This document shows, in pieces, positions 44,892-61,362 of a stretch of DNA of 64,000 nucleotides. Every line of letters starts with the position of its first letter. Within the stretch, counting starts at the first letter, position 1. The notes under the pieces are model-generated. The model saw only the letters and a program-made list of their open reading frames with translations. It was not told the origin of the DNA and searched no databases. Position numbers and translations under genes: made by a program. This DNA comes from Brachionus koreanus (taxonomy: Eukaryota; Rotifera; Eurotatoria; Ploima; Brachionidae): the NCBI GenBank assembly GCA_016987375.1, contig PJRA01000313.1, forward strand, positions 1,442,715 through 1,506,714, given 5' to 3'.

Positions 44892-45985
44892 AACTTTTAC
44901 ATTTTAATTTCGCCATTTTACTCGATTATTGTTCTATTAGCTTGATGATTTAGAAAAAAATCAAAATTTAATTTCATTTAGAAAATTACTTAAATAAGAA
45001 AAAATTAATTAATGGTTTTAATTTAAATGCAATTAATTAGCTAACTTGGAATAATTAAAATTAAAATTTTTACAAGATATCACAATTTTGAACGAATAAT
45101 TTAATTTTTCTTATGACAGAATTAGGAAAATTTTTCGAGTAAGAAAATTAAAATCTGAAATCATGTTTTAAATTAAAGAAATAACTTTAGGCGTTTACTA
45201 AAAATATTTTATTTATCCAAAAATTAAATCAGGAATATTATTCCAAGTATTCGAGCTAAGTTCATCTTAAAGCATTTCTAAAATAATGAATGAGATTTCA
45301 ATAAATTGATTTTTACGACATTTATTTCATTGCCAAAGGTTAGCTATAAGTTAGTCATTTAAAAACAGTATAATTATTGATTCCTCAAGAAAATTTGGAA
45401 AAAAATCAATCGACATAAATCAAAAAAATATTGAGTATTGTGCATTTCAAATACAAATAAAACATAGTTTTTCATTTTTTGATAAAATAAAATTTAATAA
45501 AATAAAATATTTAAAAAAAGTACTTCAAAATAAGTGCAACATATTAAGTAATAAGTGCACCTTTTTTATCTAAAATAAAAATTCTATTTACTATTTTTTA
45601 AGAAATCAAGTCAATAATCAATTAAAATCTTATTTGAAGTTTTATTTTGTCTTTTTTTACACAAAAAAAAATAATCCAAGTAAAAAAAGTTGCAAATAAG
45701 CACTTTTTTTAATACAAATCCATAAGCCATAGAGTTTTCTTATGGTCAAAACTTTAGATAAATAGTTTTCAAAAATAAAACGAATCAAATTTAAAATTTT
45801 ATTCTTGGTCATTTCTGAAAATAAAATGCTTTTAAACAGTTTTTTATAGAGATAATCAGTAGATAAATTAGAATTTAAAAATTACTTTTTTTTTTAAATT
45901 GATAGGTCCAAATTAAATATATCTAATATAATTTTTTTTAGGAACTTTTTATTATTTTATTTTTAAAAATAAGATATCAAATTAT
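44892..45985. other. Spacer with a small inverted-repeat element
   Basis: AT-rich DNA. The only structure is the inverted-repeat element at 45511-45712. It is otherwise the 3' flank of the RPC1 gene and the 5' side of the WD40 gene. Confidence 0.45.
45511..45712. repeat. Imperfect inverted repeat, possible 202-bp MITE
   Basis: The sequence TTAAAAAAAGTACTT...ATAAGTGCAAC (45511-45540) faces its reverse-complement relative at 45689-45712 (TTAAAAAAAGTGCTTATTTG when reversed). It starts with TTAA and ends in TTAA-like bases. The low complexity makes this tentative. Confidence 0.4.
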
Positions 45986-52456
<6,471 letters not shown>

Positions 52457-53284
52457 TTTAGTAAATTTTAATTTTTTCAGAGAAAAAATAATAAAATACT
52501 ATTTTATTTTAAATTAAAGAATAAAATTTGAATTTATTTTAGATAGCAGAATTAAATTTTCATTTGAATAGATTAGAAATAATAAAATTGGTTGTGAAAT
52601 TTTCTCATATTTTAATTTATTAGTGTTTTTAAATAAATTGTAGTTATCTAAGCAAACTATCTTTATTTAGATTTTTTTTTAAACATTAATTTACACTGTG
52701 AATTTTGCACTAAAAAACAAAAACAAAAATTTTAAATTTAATTAAATTTTTTGTCTAAAGTTCTAAAATTCGTTCTGTAAATTACATCAGCTGATACAAA
52801 GTCTGTTCGAAATTTTTTATTATAAAAAATTTCATTTATAAAAAAAATAATTCTCAAATTTTGCTGACAAAAAAAAGTTAAAAAAACTTAACAATCTTGT
52901 GTTCTAACAAATCTATTCAAGATCTCATACCACTTCATTTCAGATCTTATTCTTTTTTATACAAAATTTTGTTAAGATAAGGTTTGTGAAAAAAGATGCC
53001 TTGCCTACTTATACAAAATAAATGAAATTTTCTGTATAATAATTTTAATAATTTTAATATTTTGATCTCGATAAAAATATTATGTTAACTAATTAAAATT
53101 AAATCTAAAAGTTGGATTTTAGCAAGTTTGTAATTTTAAAACTTTAATTCATATTATATCTTAAAATAAACAGAATTAAATGCCTTTCAAAAATTATGTT
53201 TCACTATTTGTTTATTTAGTTTTAAAAAATTTATAAAATGAAAGCTTTAAATGAAAAGTTTTTAATTTCTTTAACTCATCTCAA
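52457..53284. other. Intergenic spacer 5' of RPC1
   Basis: AT-rich DNA with no gene seen. It contains the promoter side of the RPC1 gene and ends at the LINE insertion. Confidence 0.45.
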
Positions 53285-53872
53285 ACAGGCGTTAAATAGG
53301 GTGCTTTGATAATAAATAATCTGGATTATGCAGTGCAGGTCTGGAATCCAAGTATGAAAATGGACGTGAATGCGTTGGAAAAGGTGCAAGAGAGGGCAAC
53401 AAAAATACCTTTGTCTGTAAGAAACATGCCGTATGAAATGAGGTTGACAAAATTAGGACTGACAAAGCTGAGTGAAAGAAGAGTGAGAGGGGACTTGATT
53501 GAGATGTACAAATTAGTGAATGGGATAGAAAAGATAAGCTTGGTAAAGAGTCTAGTGAATAAATCAGAAAACAAGGGTCCAGCCGGGGCGTTAAGAGGAA
53601 ATAGCATCAGAGTCCAGAGAGAAAGTTTCCCAGCTCAAATCAGAAACGATTTTGCGGCTGCAGTAACTGCCAGACATGTATTTTTCTCAAACAGAGTAGT
53701 TCCGCATTGGAATAAATTGCCGGAAAATGTGGTGAAATCCAAGTCAACCGTTAATTTTAAAATGGCTTTAGATAAGTTCAATGGAATCGGCTGCTACAGC
53801 TCTACACGGCCAATTGGCGGTGGTGGGCTAAGACATTGTTAGGTGTCGCAGCAAGAACTACTACTACTACTA
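53285..53872 (+). mobile_element. 5'-truncated LINE, RT C-terminus and 3' tail, relatively young
   Basis: An uninterrupted frame of 178 codons (to the stop at 53842) has no ATG start. It reads NLDYAVQVWNPSMKMDVN, LEKVQERATKI, LTKLGLTKLSERRVRGDLIE and NRVVPHWNKLPENVV. This is the C-terminal end of a CR1/Jockey-like LINE reverse transcriptase, downstream of the catalytic box. It is followed by a short 3' UTR and an (ACT)n tail at about 53856-53870, the normal 3' end. Loss of the 5' part and absence of frame damage point to a fairly recent truncated insertion. It is more GC-rich than its surroundings. Confidence 0.85.
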
Positions 53873-54275
53873 ATAAAAGTCAATTTTTTTTCAGGAATAT
53901 TTTTTGATTATAGCCTGATAACAAAATCAAAGCTAATGTATTATTTCAACATTTAATATACTATTAAAAACAGATAGCTGTTTTTCAATCATATATTAAA
54001 TTTATAATAATAGTTTTTGAAAAAACAATCTAAAATCTTAAGTGTGTCATTAAAATATTTTTATTTAATCAAATATTTTTAAAATTTATAAATAAGTAAA
54101 AACTAAAATAGACGAAACAAAATATGGATATTACGATTTATTTCACTTAGCGAAAATTTGATCTATTTTAGATTCAGACTTTCATCCAAGATTATTAAGC
54201 TTCGGTTTTATTTTCTGTATTTTCTTCTAAATCAGGTAGCTCTAAATTTAAAGTATGAATTAAAAGCTAATATTA
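53873..54275. other. Short spacer
   Basis: Nothing recognised between the LINE tail and the p23 stop codon. Confidence 0.4.
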
Positions 54276-54914
54276 TTAAATTGAATCATTACTTTCATCG
54301 TCACTGTCTTCTTTTTCTTCCATGTCATTCAAATCAGGTAGATCGTCCATTCCGCCCATTCCACCCATTCCTCCCATTCCACCAAGACCTCCCATTTGTC
54401 TGAACATACTATCGAAATCACCAGCACCTTGTGGACCACTTTCTTCTTCATCTTCATCGTCTTCATCTTTCCATTTGTTCCAGTCAGCTTTTAGCCAGTG
54501 AACTCTTTTTGACTCTTTAAGTAGTCTCGGCCAGTATGGACCCTTTTCCTGTTTTTTCAAAATAAACATCCAATGTTTTTGGGCGTAAACTCCCCATTTA
54601 CTTTCCTTATTTATAAAAAATTAAAAATTGAAATGTTTTTTCAAATTATACTTCTTTATTTATCGGTTTAAAAAATTCGATATTTAATTCATAACTTTGG
54701 TTATGAGCAGAGCCTTTAAAGAGAAGAGTATTATCTTCTAATTTAACTTCTGGTTTGTCCACATCTTCAACGGCAACAGTCAAATAGACAATGTCGTCTC
54801 TTTGAGCCCAGAGACATTGTGGAACATGCCTAAATATAATTCTTTAACATAAACTATCTTTTAATTTATATTAAGACAAATTTTTACTTACACATTAGTA
54901 ACGTTTTCTGGCAT
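54276..54914 (-). CDS. PTGES3: p23 co-chaperone (prostaglandin E synthase 3 homolog)
   Basis: Three exons (minus strand): 54914-54892, 54829-54652, 54605-54276; 176 residues against 160 in human. The CS-domain beta sandwich starts VTNVHVPQCLWAQRDDIVYL, then VEDVDKPEVKLEDNTLLFKG and YELNIEFFKPIN. It ends KWGVYAQKHWMFILKK and the p23 signature GPYWPRLLKE with VHWLKADWNKWKDEDDE. The tail has a Gly-Met repeat (GGMGGMGGMGGM) and an acidic end. p23 binds ATP-bound Hsp90 and stabilises client complexes in cytosol and nucleus; it also has reported prostaglandin E synthase activity. The Gly-Met repeat and acidic tail make this version slightly longer than human. Confidence 0.96.
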
Positions 54915-56715
54915 TTTACAGTTAATGAATGAATAAATCTAAAATGTTGGTTTTAAATTAATTTTGATACACCAAAAAATGAAATATTTTTGTTTTAGTA
55001 AGAGCAAATTTTTAAAAATAATCGCTTAGTTTCAAGATTTTTCTCGAAATCATATGAAATTTTTAATGCATGCATACTATCAACTTTTTGACTATTTCAT
55101 GTACAATTATTTAAGATAAAAATTTGAATGCTTTTTTACATATTCAGAACAAATTCGAATAAGCACATGTTAAAATTGATTCAATTTTTGCTAAAATTTA
55201 GCCAACTTTATACAGTTCTGAATCAGCTAAGACAAAGTATTTTGCTTGTGTTTCAACAAGCAATTATAAATAAATTTTTACTTCCCTTTTTTTAGATTTT
55301 ATTTTAAATAAGAATTAATTGAAATTATAGGGTAAATTGAAAAAGCTAAATTCTCAATGTGAATCTACTTTTATTTACGAATAGTAAGATTTAAAATTCA
55401 AATTATTAATTTATTAAAAAAAATTAGATTTTTTTGATTACTGTATTTCTTTACATTTATATCCTTTTTTTGAAAGGAACTAAAATTTAACTTGACATTT
55501 TTTGCAGCTTTCTTTCTTAGAGAAAGTTTAATAAATGGCTTGTTTTTGCAAAGTTTAATTTATTTTGATATTTGAAAAATGAATTTAAATTAGCGACTCT
55601 AAATCATCATCTGAGTGCATAAGTTAATAGACGTCCACATCTAAGCGATTCGAATAATACTGATTTTAAAAGAATTAGCATCTTAAAGATTTAAATGTAT
55701 ATTAAAATAAAATAGGTATAAAAAAGTCACTTTTGGTATTATATAATTTATAAGCCTTTAATGAATACATAATTTTTTTAAAATAAAATAAGAAAATTAG
55801 ATAAAATTTTTTAAATTTGCTTTATTTAAATTAATATTTTTATAAATAATTGATCTTCAACTTCATTAAGAAAATTTTTTATGAATAAAACATTGCATAT
55901 AAATTTTGCTATTATCTAAAAATTATCTAAAATTTTTAATCAAACTAATCGTTTAATATAATGTAACCATTTAATTAAATTTAATAAGAAAATGTCTTCT
56001 TGATTTTTGATAGTTTAATTTTTTATATAAACAATATTAGAATGGTTTTCATGAAAAGCTTTGGATCTTGCCTGTTATGTGACCTGATGATTCATGACAG
56101 ACCGGAAATTTTTTTTTCGGCTCACATTAATTTGAGTTACACAAATTTATAGGTTACCAAAATATTTTAATGAGTCACAAGTATTCTGATTCTGATGGGT
56201 CACCAAAATTTAAATAATTCAAAATTTTTAAAGAAAAAAATTTTAAATTTCTCTTCTCATGGTAAAATAAATTTGCAATCTTCTTACAATTATTTAAAAA
56301 GCAGTGATTTATTTAAAAAAAAAAATTAATAAAATGGAAAAAGAAAATCGCGAATTATTCAATTATTTAGTTTTGTTAGGGATAATTTTACCAATGCAAA
56401 ATTATACAAACGATTCTTGCTTGAAAAAGGGAAAAAAGAGGAAATTGAAGGAATTATAATTTTTTTTTTGATTTAAAAAAAAATTCACAGAAATTGCTTC
56501 TATCCCTATTTAGATTATTTGCCGATTGATTAATCTTTTGCCTTTCTGTATTTTTTAGAGAAATGCCGAATGAATTTTAAACCCTTTTTTTTATTATAAC
56601 TATTTTATTTATTCATTTAGCGTAGTATTTTTAGACACTTAGGGATTTTTTTATTGATTTAGAAATTTAAATTAAAAAAAAATTGGAACATCATTATATT
56701 ACAATATTTTAAATT
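54915..56715. other. Gene-free spacer between p23 and Vti1
   Basis: 1.8 kb of AT-rich DNA. No exon, RNA gene or repeat that I can support. Confidence 0.45.
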
Positions 56716-57405
56716 TTAGCTCATTTTTTTTTTAATTACAAGATAAATGACAAAAACAATAGTTAAAATTAAAAAAACTATCATTCCAAATAAAATAAGT
56801 TTATTTTGCAAAGCTTTACGAGTCATTGTACCAACAACACGGCTCGATTTTCCTAAATTGTTGTTGACTTCTCTTAATCTATCTCTTGCACGAGTCATTT
56901 GTTCCCTCTGTCCAAACAGATCACTTAAAATATTATTACCAGTTTCCTCAGATTCCAAAACCATTCTGTATCCATTTTCCAAATTTCTATTCATTTTGTT
57001 TAGGCTTTCAGTATTCTTTCTTTTCAGATCAAATAATTCCGAGTCTTCCGGATTATTTTCGTTTAATTGAATCTCAAAATTGGTATTTGAGCTCATACTA
57101 GAATTCTTGTTTCTCACTTGGCGATCAAATTCTTTTTCTAATAGAGATAATTCAGCCTTATAGCTATTTATAATATTAAGATATTTTTCTTTTTGTTCTT
57201 GAGTCCTTTTTTTTGACGAGTTAGCATCCATTACTTCAAGTTCCATTTGTTCAATAATTTCAAGAGCATCTTGGAAAAGCCCTTCGATTGTTGCAATTGA
57301 GCTTTTTCTGTCTGAAGAATTGGCCGATATTGATATTTTATTGGTAATATCGGCACACAAAACTCCAAATTGTTGCTCATAATTTCGTAAAATGTCACTT
57401 GTCAT
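56716..57405 (-). CDS. Vti1-family Qb-SNARE
   Basis: Single exon, 229 residues. An N-terminal three-helix domain (about 1-95, containing DALEIIEQMELEVMD and YKAELSLLEKEFDR) is followed by a SNARE motif of about 60 residues. The motif reads ESEETGNNILSDLFGQREQM then RARDRLREVNNNLGKSSRVV. A C-terminal transmembrane anchor lies at about 202-224, with a short lysine-rich lumenal end. Vti1 proteins act in Golgi, endosome and vacuole/lysosome fusion as Qb-SNAREs. Resemblance is closest to VTI1A (RARERLRE...NLGKSSRIL). Aligned to VTI1A, the zero-layer residue is Gln166, whereas mammalian Vti1 proteins carry Asp there as I recall. The gene is intronless, unlike its neighbours. Confidence 0.92.
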   Translation of the reverse strand: MTSDILRNYEQQFGVLCADITNKISISANSSDRKSSIATIEGLFQDALEIIEQMELEVMDANSSKKRTQEQKEKYLNIINSYKAELSLLEKEFDRQVRNKNSSMSSNTNFEIQLNENNPEDSELFDLKRKNTESLNKMNRNLENGYRMVLESEETGNNILSDLFGQREQMTRARDRLREVNNNLGKSSRVVGTMTRKALQNKLILFGMIVFLILTIVFVIYLVIKKKMS

Positions 57406-57670
57406 TCTTATTTTTTTAAATCTACTAAATTCATAGAATCAATAAATAAGCAATGTAATTTTTTATGCTCATTATTGTTGGAAACTTTGAATAATTCGTC
57501 ATTATTTAATAGATTTATAGTTTTTTATTATCAAATAAATTTAAAAGGCAAAATAAACTTTAAAAAATATCAAATTTAAAAATTAATTTAAAATTTTTGA
57601 AATGTTTTATTTAATTTATTATTTGAAAAAAAAATTATTTACAAATTATTAGAAAAACATTCAATTAATT

Positions 57671-60018
57671 TTAAAGTATTGGATCTGTCGAATTCCAATC
57701 AACATAGGCGTTTTTCCATCTTGCAATATAATTAAAATTTAAAATAAAGCTGAAAATTTTTTTTCTTAATCTTACTTGGTTCTAATTACGTGTTCAAGTG
57801 GAGGTACTAATTCTTTTTTATCGCTTTTTTTGTTTTGAATTATTTCATCAAAAAATGATGGTTTGGCTGGTTGAAAAGATTTGCTTGCTAAATTTTGTAT
57901 TTTAGTAAAAATTAATTTTTAGTTATTTAATAGTTACAAATAGTAAGCTTTATTTGTTCATTTTGTCCAGCTAAACCGTCATAGTAGTACAAATCAAATT
58001 TAGTTTCGGCCTTCCAATCATTCAATATGTCCTTTCGTAATGAAAACAAAACACTAAAGTGAGATTCGGAACAAACAACCCAAATAGGAAATTTTGGCGT
58101 TTTATAGTAAGATCCGACCTCACATGATTTGTAATGTTCAAACAATGACAATAATCCGACATCATTCCTTTTATTTGGACCTTTCAGCTTCAATTGGTCG
58201 ACCATTGCTAAGTCATTAAAAACATTCGACACAGCTCGACCATGAATCAACAGATTCACCATTTCCATTGAACAATAGCCATGTTTGCCCATTAATTTAT
58301 TGTTAACATCATCCATATCTTGCATTATCCTTAGCATTTATTAGAATAAATAAACTTTTTAGAAATGAAAATTTTATTACTGTTCAAATGATCGAGAAAA
58401 AATAGCGGAATACAGCACCATTATGCAAGCATAGTTCCTTTCTTGTTCAAAAAGTTCTACATTTTTTGATAAATAATTTTCTAATTTTTCATAGTTTGTA
58501 AATTGAATAAGATTTATCTATATAGTGAGAATCAAATTTTATGTTTTTATGAAACAGTCAACTTGCTCTAATTCTTTAAGCTTTCACTTCAGAATGGAGC
58601 AATTTGATTTTTCAAATATTGAATTACTGTTTCAGTAAATCCGTCTGTTCGATATTTTCCACTAGGAGGAAAGTGAGCTTTTGAAGTTGGACTGGCAATA
58701 ACTGCTTGACAATTATTTCCACACTTCCACAAAATTTTTGCCAACGCCCTTGCCAATGCCTTCAATCGGCTAGCTTTATTTGGATTAAATCTTTAAAAAA
58801 AAACTATTAAAAAAAAATGTCAACTTTTAATGTTTATTTACATTAGATTACAATCACTTGGTGGCTCTTCATCTTGGCCGAAAATCAATTCTAACAAAAC
58901 ATAGCTTTGAATTGCTGCTAGTACGCCACATGGACCACCTTTTTTCTGTACAAGACCAAATCTCATTTTAGCAAAATCACAAAATTTCAAATTTTGAATT
59001 TTCCATTCATCATTAAATGTTTGATTTACATTTCCAAATAAAAGCTCTCTTAAATTCTAGAAAAGAAAATTGAAAAAAATTATTTTTTTAGATTAATTTA
59101 TTAAGAATAAAAAATACTTTGGCTGTCTCAAAATCAATGGGCTTAGTGCTGAATTCAGATGTTTTGATCGATTCTCTTAAATTATCATCTGATCTTGAAT
59201 TATTGTTTGAATGAGGCTTTGAAAGAAATTTTTGAAAATTGAACACTTCTTTTTTATCATCTTCAGTGTCTGAACTTTTATTTTGTTGGTGTATTTTATT
59301 TTCATAGTCATGATTGTTTGATCGTAGTTTACCAGATGTTTTTGATGTTTTGCTAATTTTATGTACCCCACTCTCTTTGTAGCTTGGCTTCTTAGAATCA
59401 ATTCTTTTTTCATTACCATCAGTTAATTCTCCTTCATTGGCATCGTCAATTTTGAGATCATTTACTTTAAATTTACAATATTTTAAACAAAATAGTATAG
59501 TATTATAGTTGATAATTAGTTTTACTTTTTTGCTTTAAATCACTTGACTTGTCCATAAAGCTTTTTTTTGAGCCCATTTCAGAATTTGATTGCTTTATCG
59601 AGTTGGCTTTTTTTTTATTAAATCTTGCCGAATGATAACTTATTAAAAGTTCTAAAATGGTTTTAAATGAGTTTTTTATAGCCTTTTAAAATATTTTGAA
59701 ATAAAAAATTTTATTTAATTATTATCATTTTTTTACTTTATTTTTATCGTATATGTCTTGAATATTTAAATATTCGACTAATTTTGACCGGCTATTAATG
59801 CTCTCGGAAAAATTTTCCGAATTTTCTTCATCAAATTTTTCTAAAGTTTTACGAAACCCCTTAAAAGTTAAGAAAATTTCAACGAAATAGTCATTTTTAA
59901 TTTAAAATTATTAGATTACTTTACGAGCCAAATACTCTCTAATCAATGCTGTTGTTGAGCAATTAATGTAACTCAAGTCTAAATTTAACTCAGTGTCATT
60001 AAAATTTTCAATGCTCAT
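57671..60018 (-). CDS. MINDY4: MINDY4-type deubiquitinase (FAM188B homolog)
   Basis: Ten exons (minus strand): 60018-59920, 59859-59737, 59682-59526, 59464-59118, 59056-58842, 58790-58628, 58517-58381, 58329-57938, 57887-57776, 57719-57671; 597 residues (human about 757), phases closing. The N-terminal helix region ([32 protein letters not shown]) aligns with the LisH-like start of MINDY4. A disordered Lys/Ser-rich middle part is shorter than in human. The catalytic domain shows [15 protein letters not shown] (Cys285), [38 protein letters not shown] (His504) and ends [13 protein letters not shown] enzymes trim Lys48-linked polyubiquitin. The start codon is the first suitable ATG; homologous sequence continues about 17 codons upstream, so a further 5' exon is possible. 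Confidence 0.93.
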
Positions 60019-60180
60019 TTTTGCCAAGTCGTTAATTTTAGAATAAATTATTGACTCGACGAATATCTAAATTTGTTATAAATTTTTAGAATTTCTCTAA
60101 TAAATTAGTAGCCATGGAGATCGAAATTAAAATTAGATCAATCATTAAAAACTTAACTTTAAATTTTTTATTTTTAAATT

Positions 60181-61362
60181 TTAAAAATTTTCAATTAAAT
60201 TTTTAATTATTTTCAAATGTTCTGAACTGATTTTGCAACATCCTCCGATAAATGTTGCACCCAACTCCATCCATTTTGGTATATTTTCCAACACTGGTTG
60301 AATTGGATCTGTACCATCATCCACATCATATCTTACATAAAAATCATTGCAATGTATACTTTATGTTTTTAAATTTACTCTGAATTAGTTTCATTCCATC
60401 TTTTGGCATCATTTGAGTACACAACAAAAGGCTTGGTTGCTTTTCCATCTTTCAAAACAGACTCAAGTAGACTTGTTATGTCGTTTGGCAAACTGCAATT
60501 TATTCCTATCGCAATCAATTGTTGGGAATTTTCAAATAAACGATATGCGCTGCTAAACTTGTCTCCAACACTTAGCTCATTTTCATTTTTGCAAGAAAAA
60601 GCTAGCCAAGCTTTAATTTCTGGATAGTTTGAAATTAATTTTAAAACCGCCTTAGCTTCTTTAATTGAAGGAAAAGTTTCTATTGCGATTAGGTCTACTT
60701 TTTCTTCCAAAAGACATTCAAGTCTAGGTCTGTGCCATTCAATGAGAAACTAAAAGATATTCATGATCAAAAGTGAATAAAATAGGAACGAAAAGATCAC
60801 TTCTTCGGAAAGATTGTGAACATAGTCTCCGCGAAATTCAGATCCGTCACAAAGACATGCCCCATATGGACCTATGGAGCCTGCTATCAAAATATTTTGG
60901 TCTTTTTTTTCAAAACGTTAACAAAATTTCAAGTCATGATAAATAAAATATTTGAATTATTTACTATTTGCTTCACTGATTGCTTCTCTAACTATTTGGA
61001 CAGATTTTTTTATCAAATTTCTTGCCTGAAGCTCGGAACAGTTTAACTCTTGAATTATAAGTTCAATGCTCAGTTGATAAGACGCGGTTGTGATAACTTC
61101 TGCTCCGCTTTTTATAAAACTAAACGAATTTTCTTAATTTTATTTGAACAACAAAAGAGCCATTCAACAAATACTTTAAATGTGCTTGTTTTAAAAGATC
61201 TGGACGCTCAGCTATTGCTTTTCCTGTCCATAGCTTGCAATTCTATAAAAGGTTAAATTTTCAATTGATTTAATAAAAATAAAATACTTCGAGGCTAAAT
61301 CCCAAACTAACTAGTTCAGTACTAAGACCTCCATCTAAAATTTTAATTTGGTGTTTGGACAT
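60181..61362 (-). CDS. Homocysteine S-methyltransferase
   Basis: Six exons (minus strand): 61362-61288, 61242-61175, 61119-60965, 60901-60801, 60749-60379, 60331-60181; 306 residues, all phases closing. It starts [19 protein letters not shown] and has [52 protein letters not shown] and [14 protein letters not shown]. The zinc ligands of the family are present: Cys218 in IGINCS and the pair Cys288-Cys289 in IGGCC. The enzyme moves a methyl group to homocysteine to make methionine. The single-domain type without a betaine-specific region suggests S-methylmethionine or S-adenosylmethionine as donor (family inference). Its stop is only about 160 bp from the MINDY4 start, both on the minus strand. 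Confidence 0.95.

Noticed and set aside
58560..58627. Continuation of MINDY4 exon 6 past 58628 (reads as about 20 more codons, then a stop)
   Set aside because: A GTAATT donor at 58627 gives a join that aligns with human MINDY4 and keeps the frame, whereas the read-through ends in a stop.
60116..60118. Upstream ATG as the MINDY4 start
   Set aside because: The frame stops after nine codons and there is no GT donor before the next acceptor.
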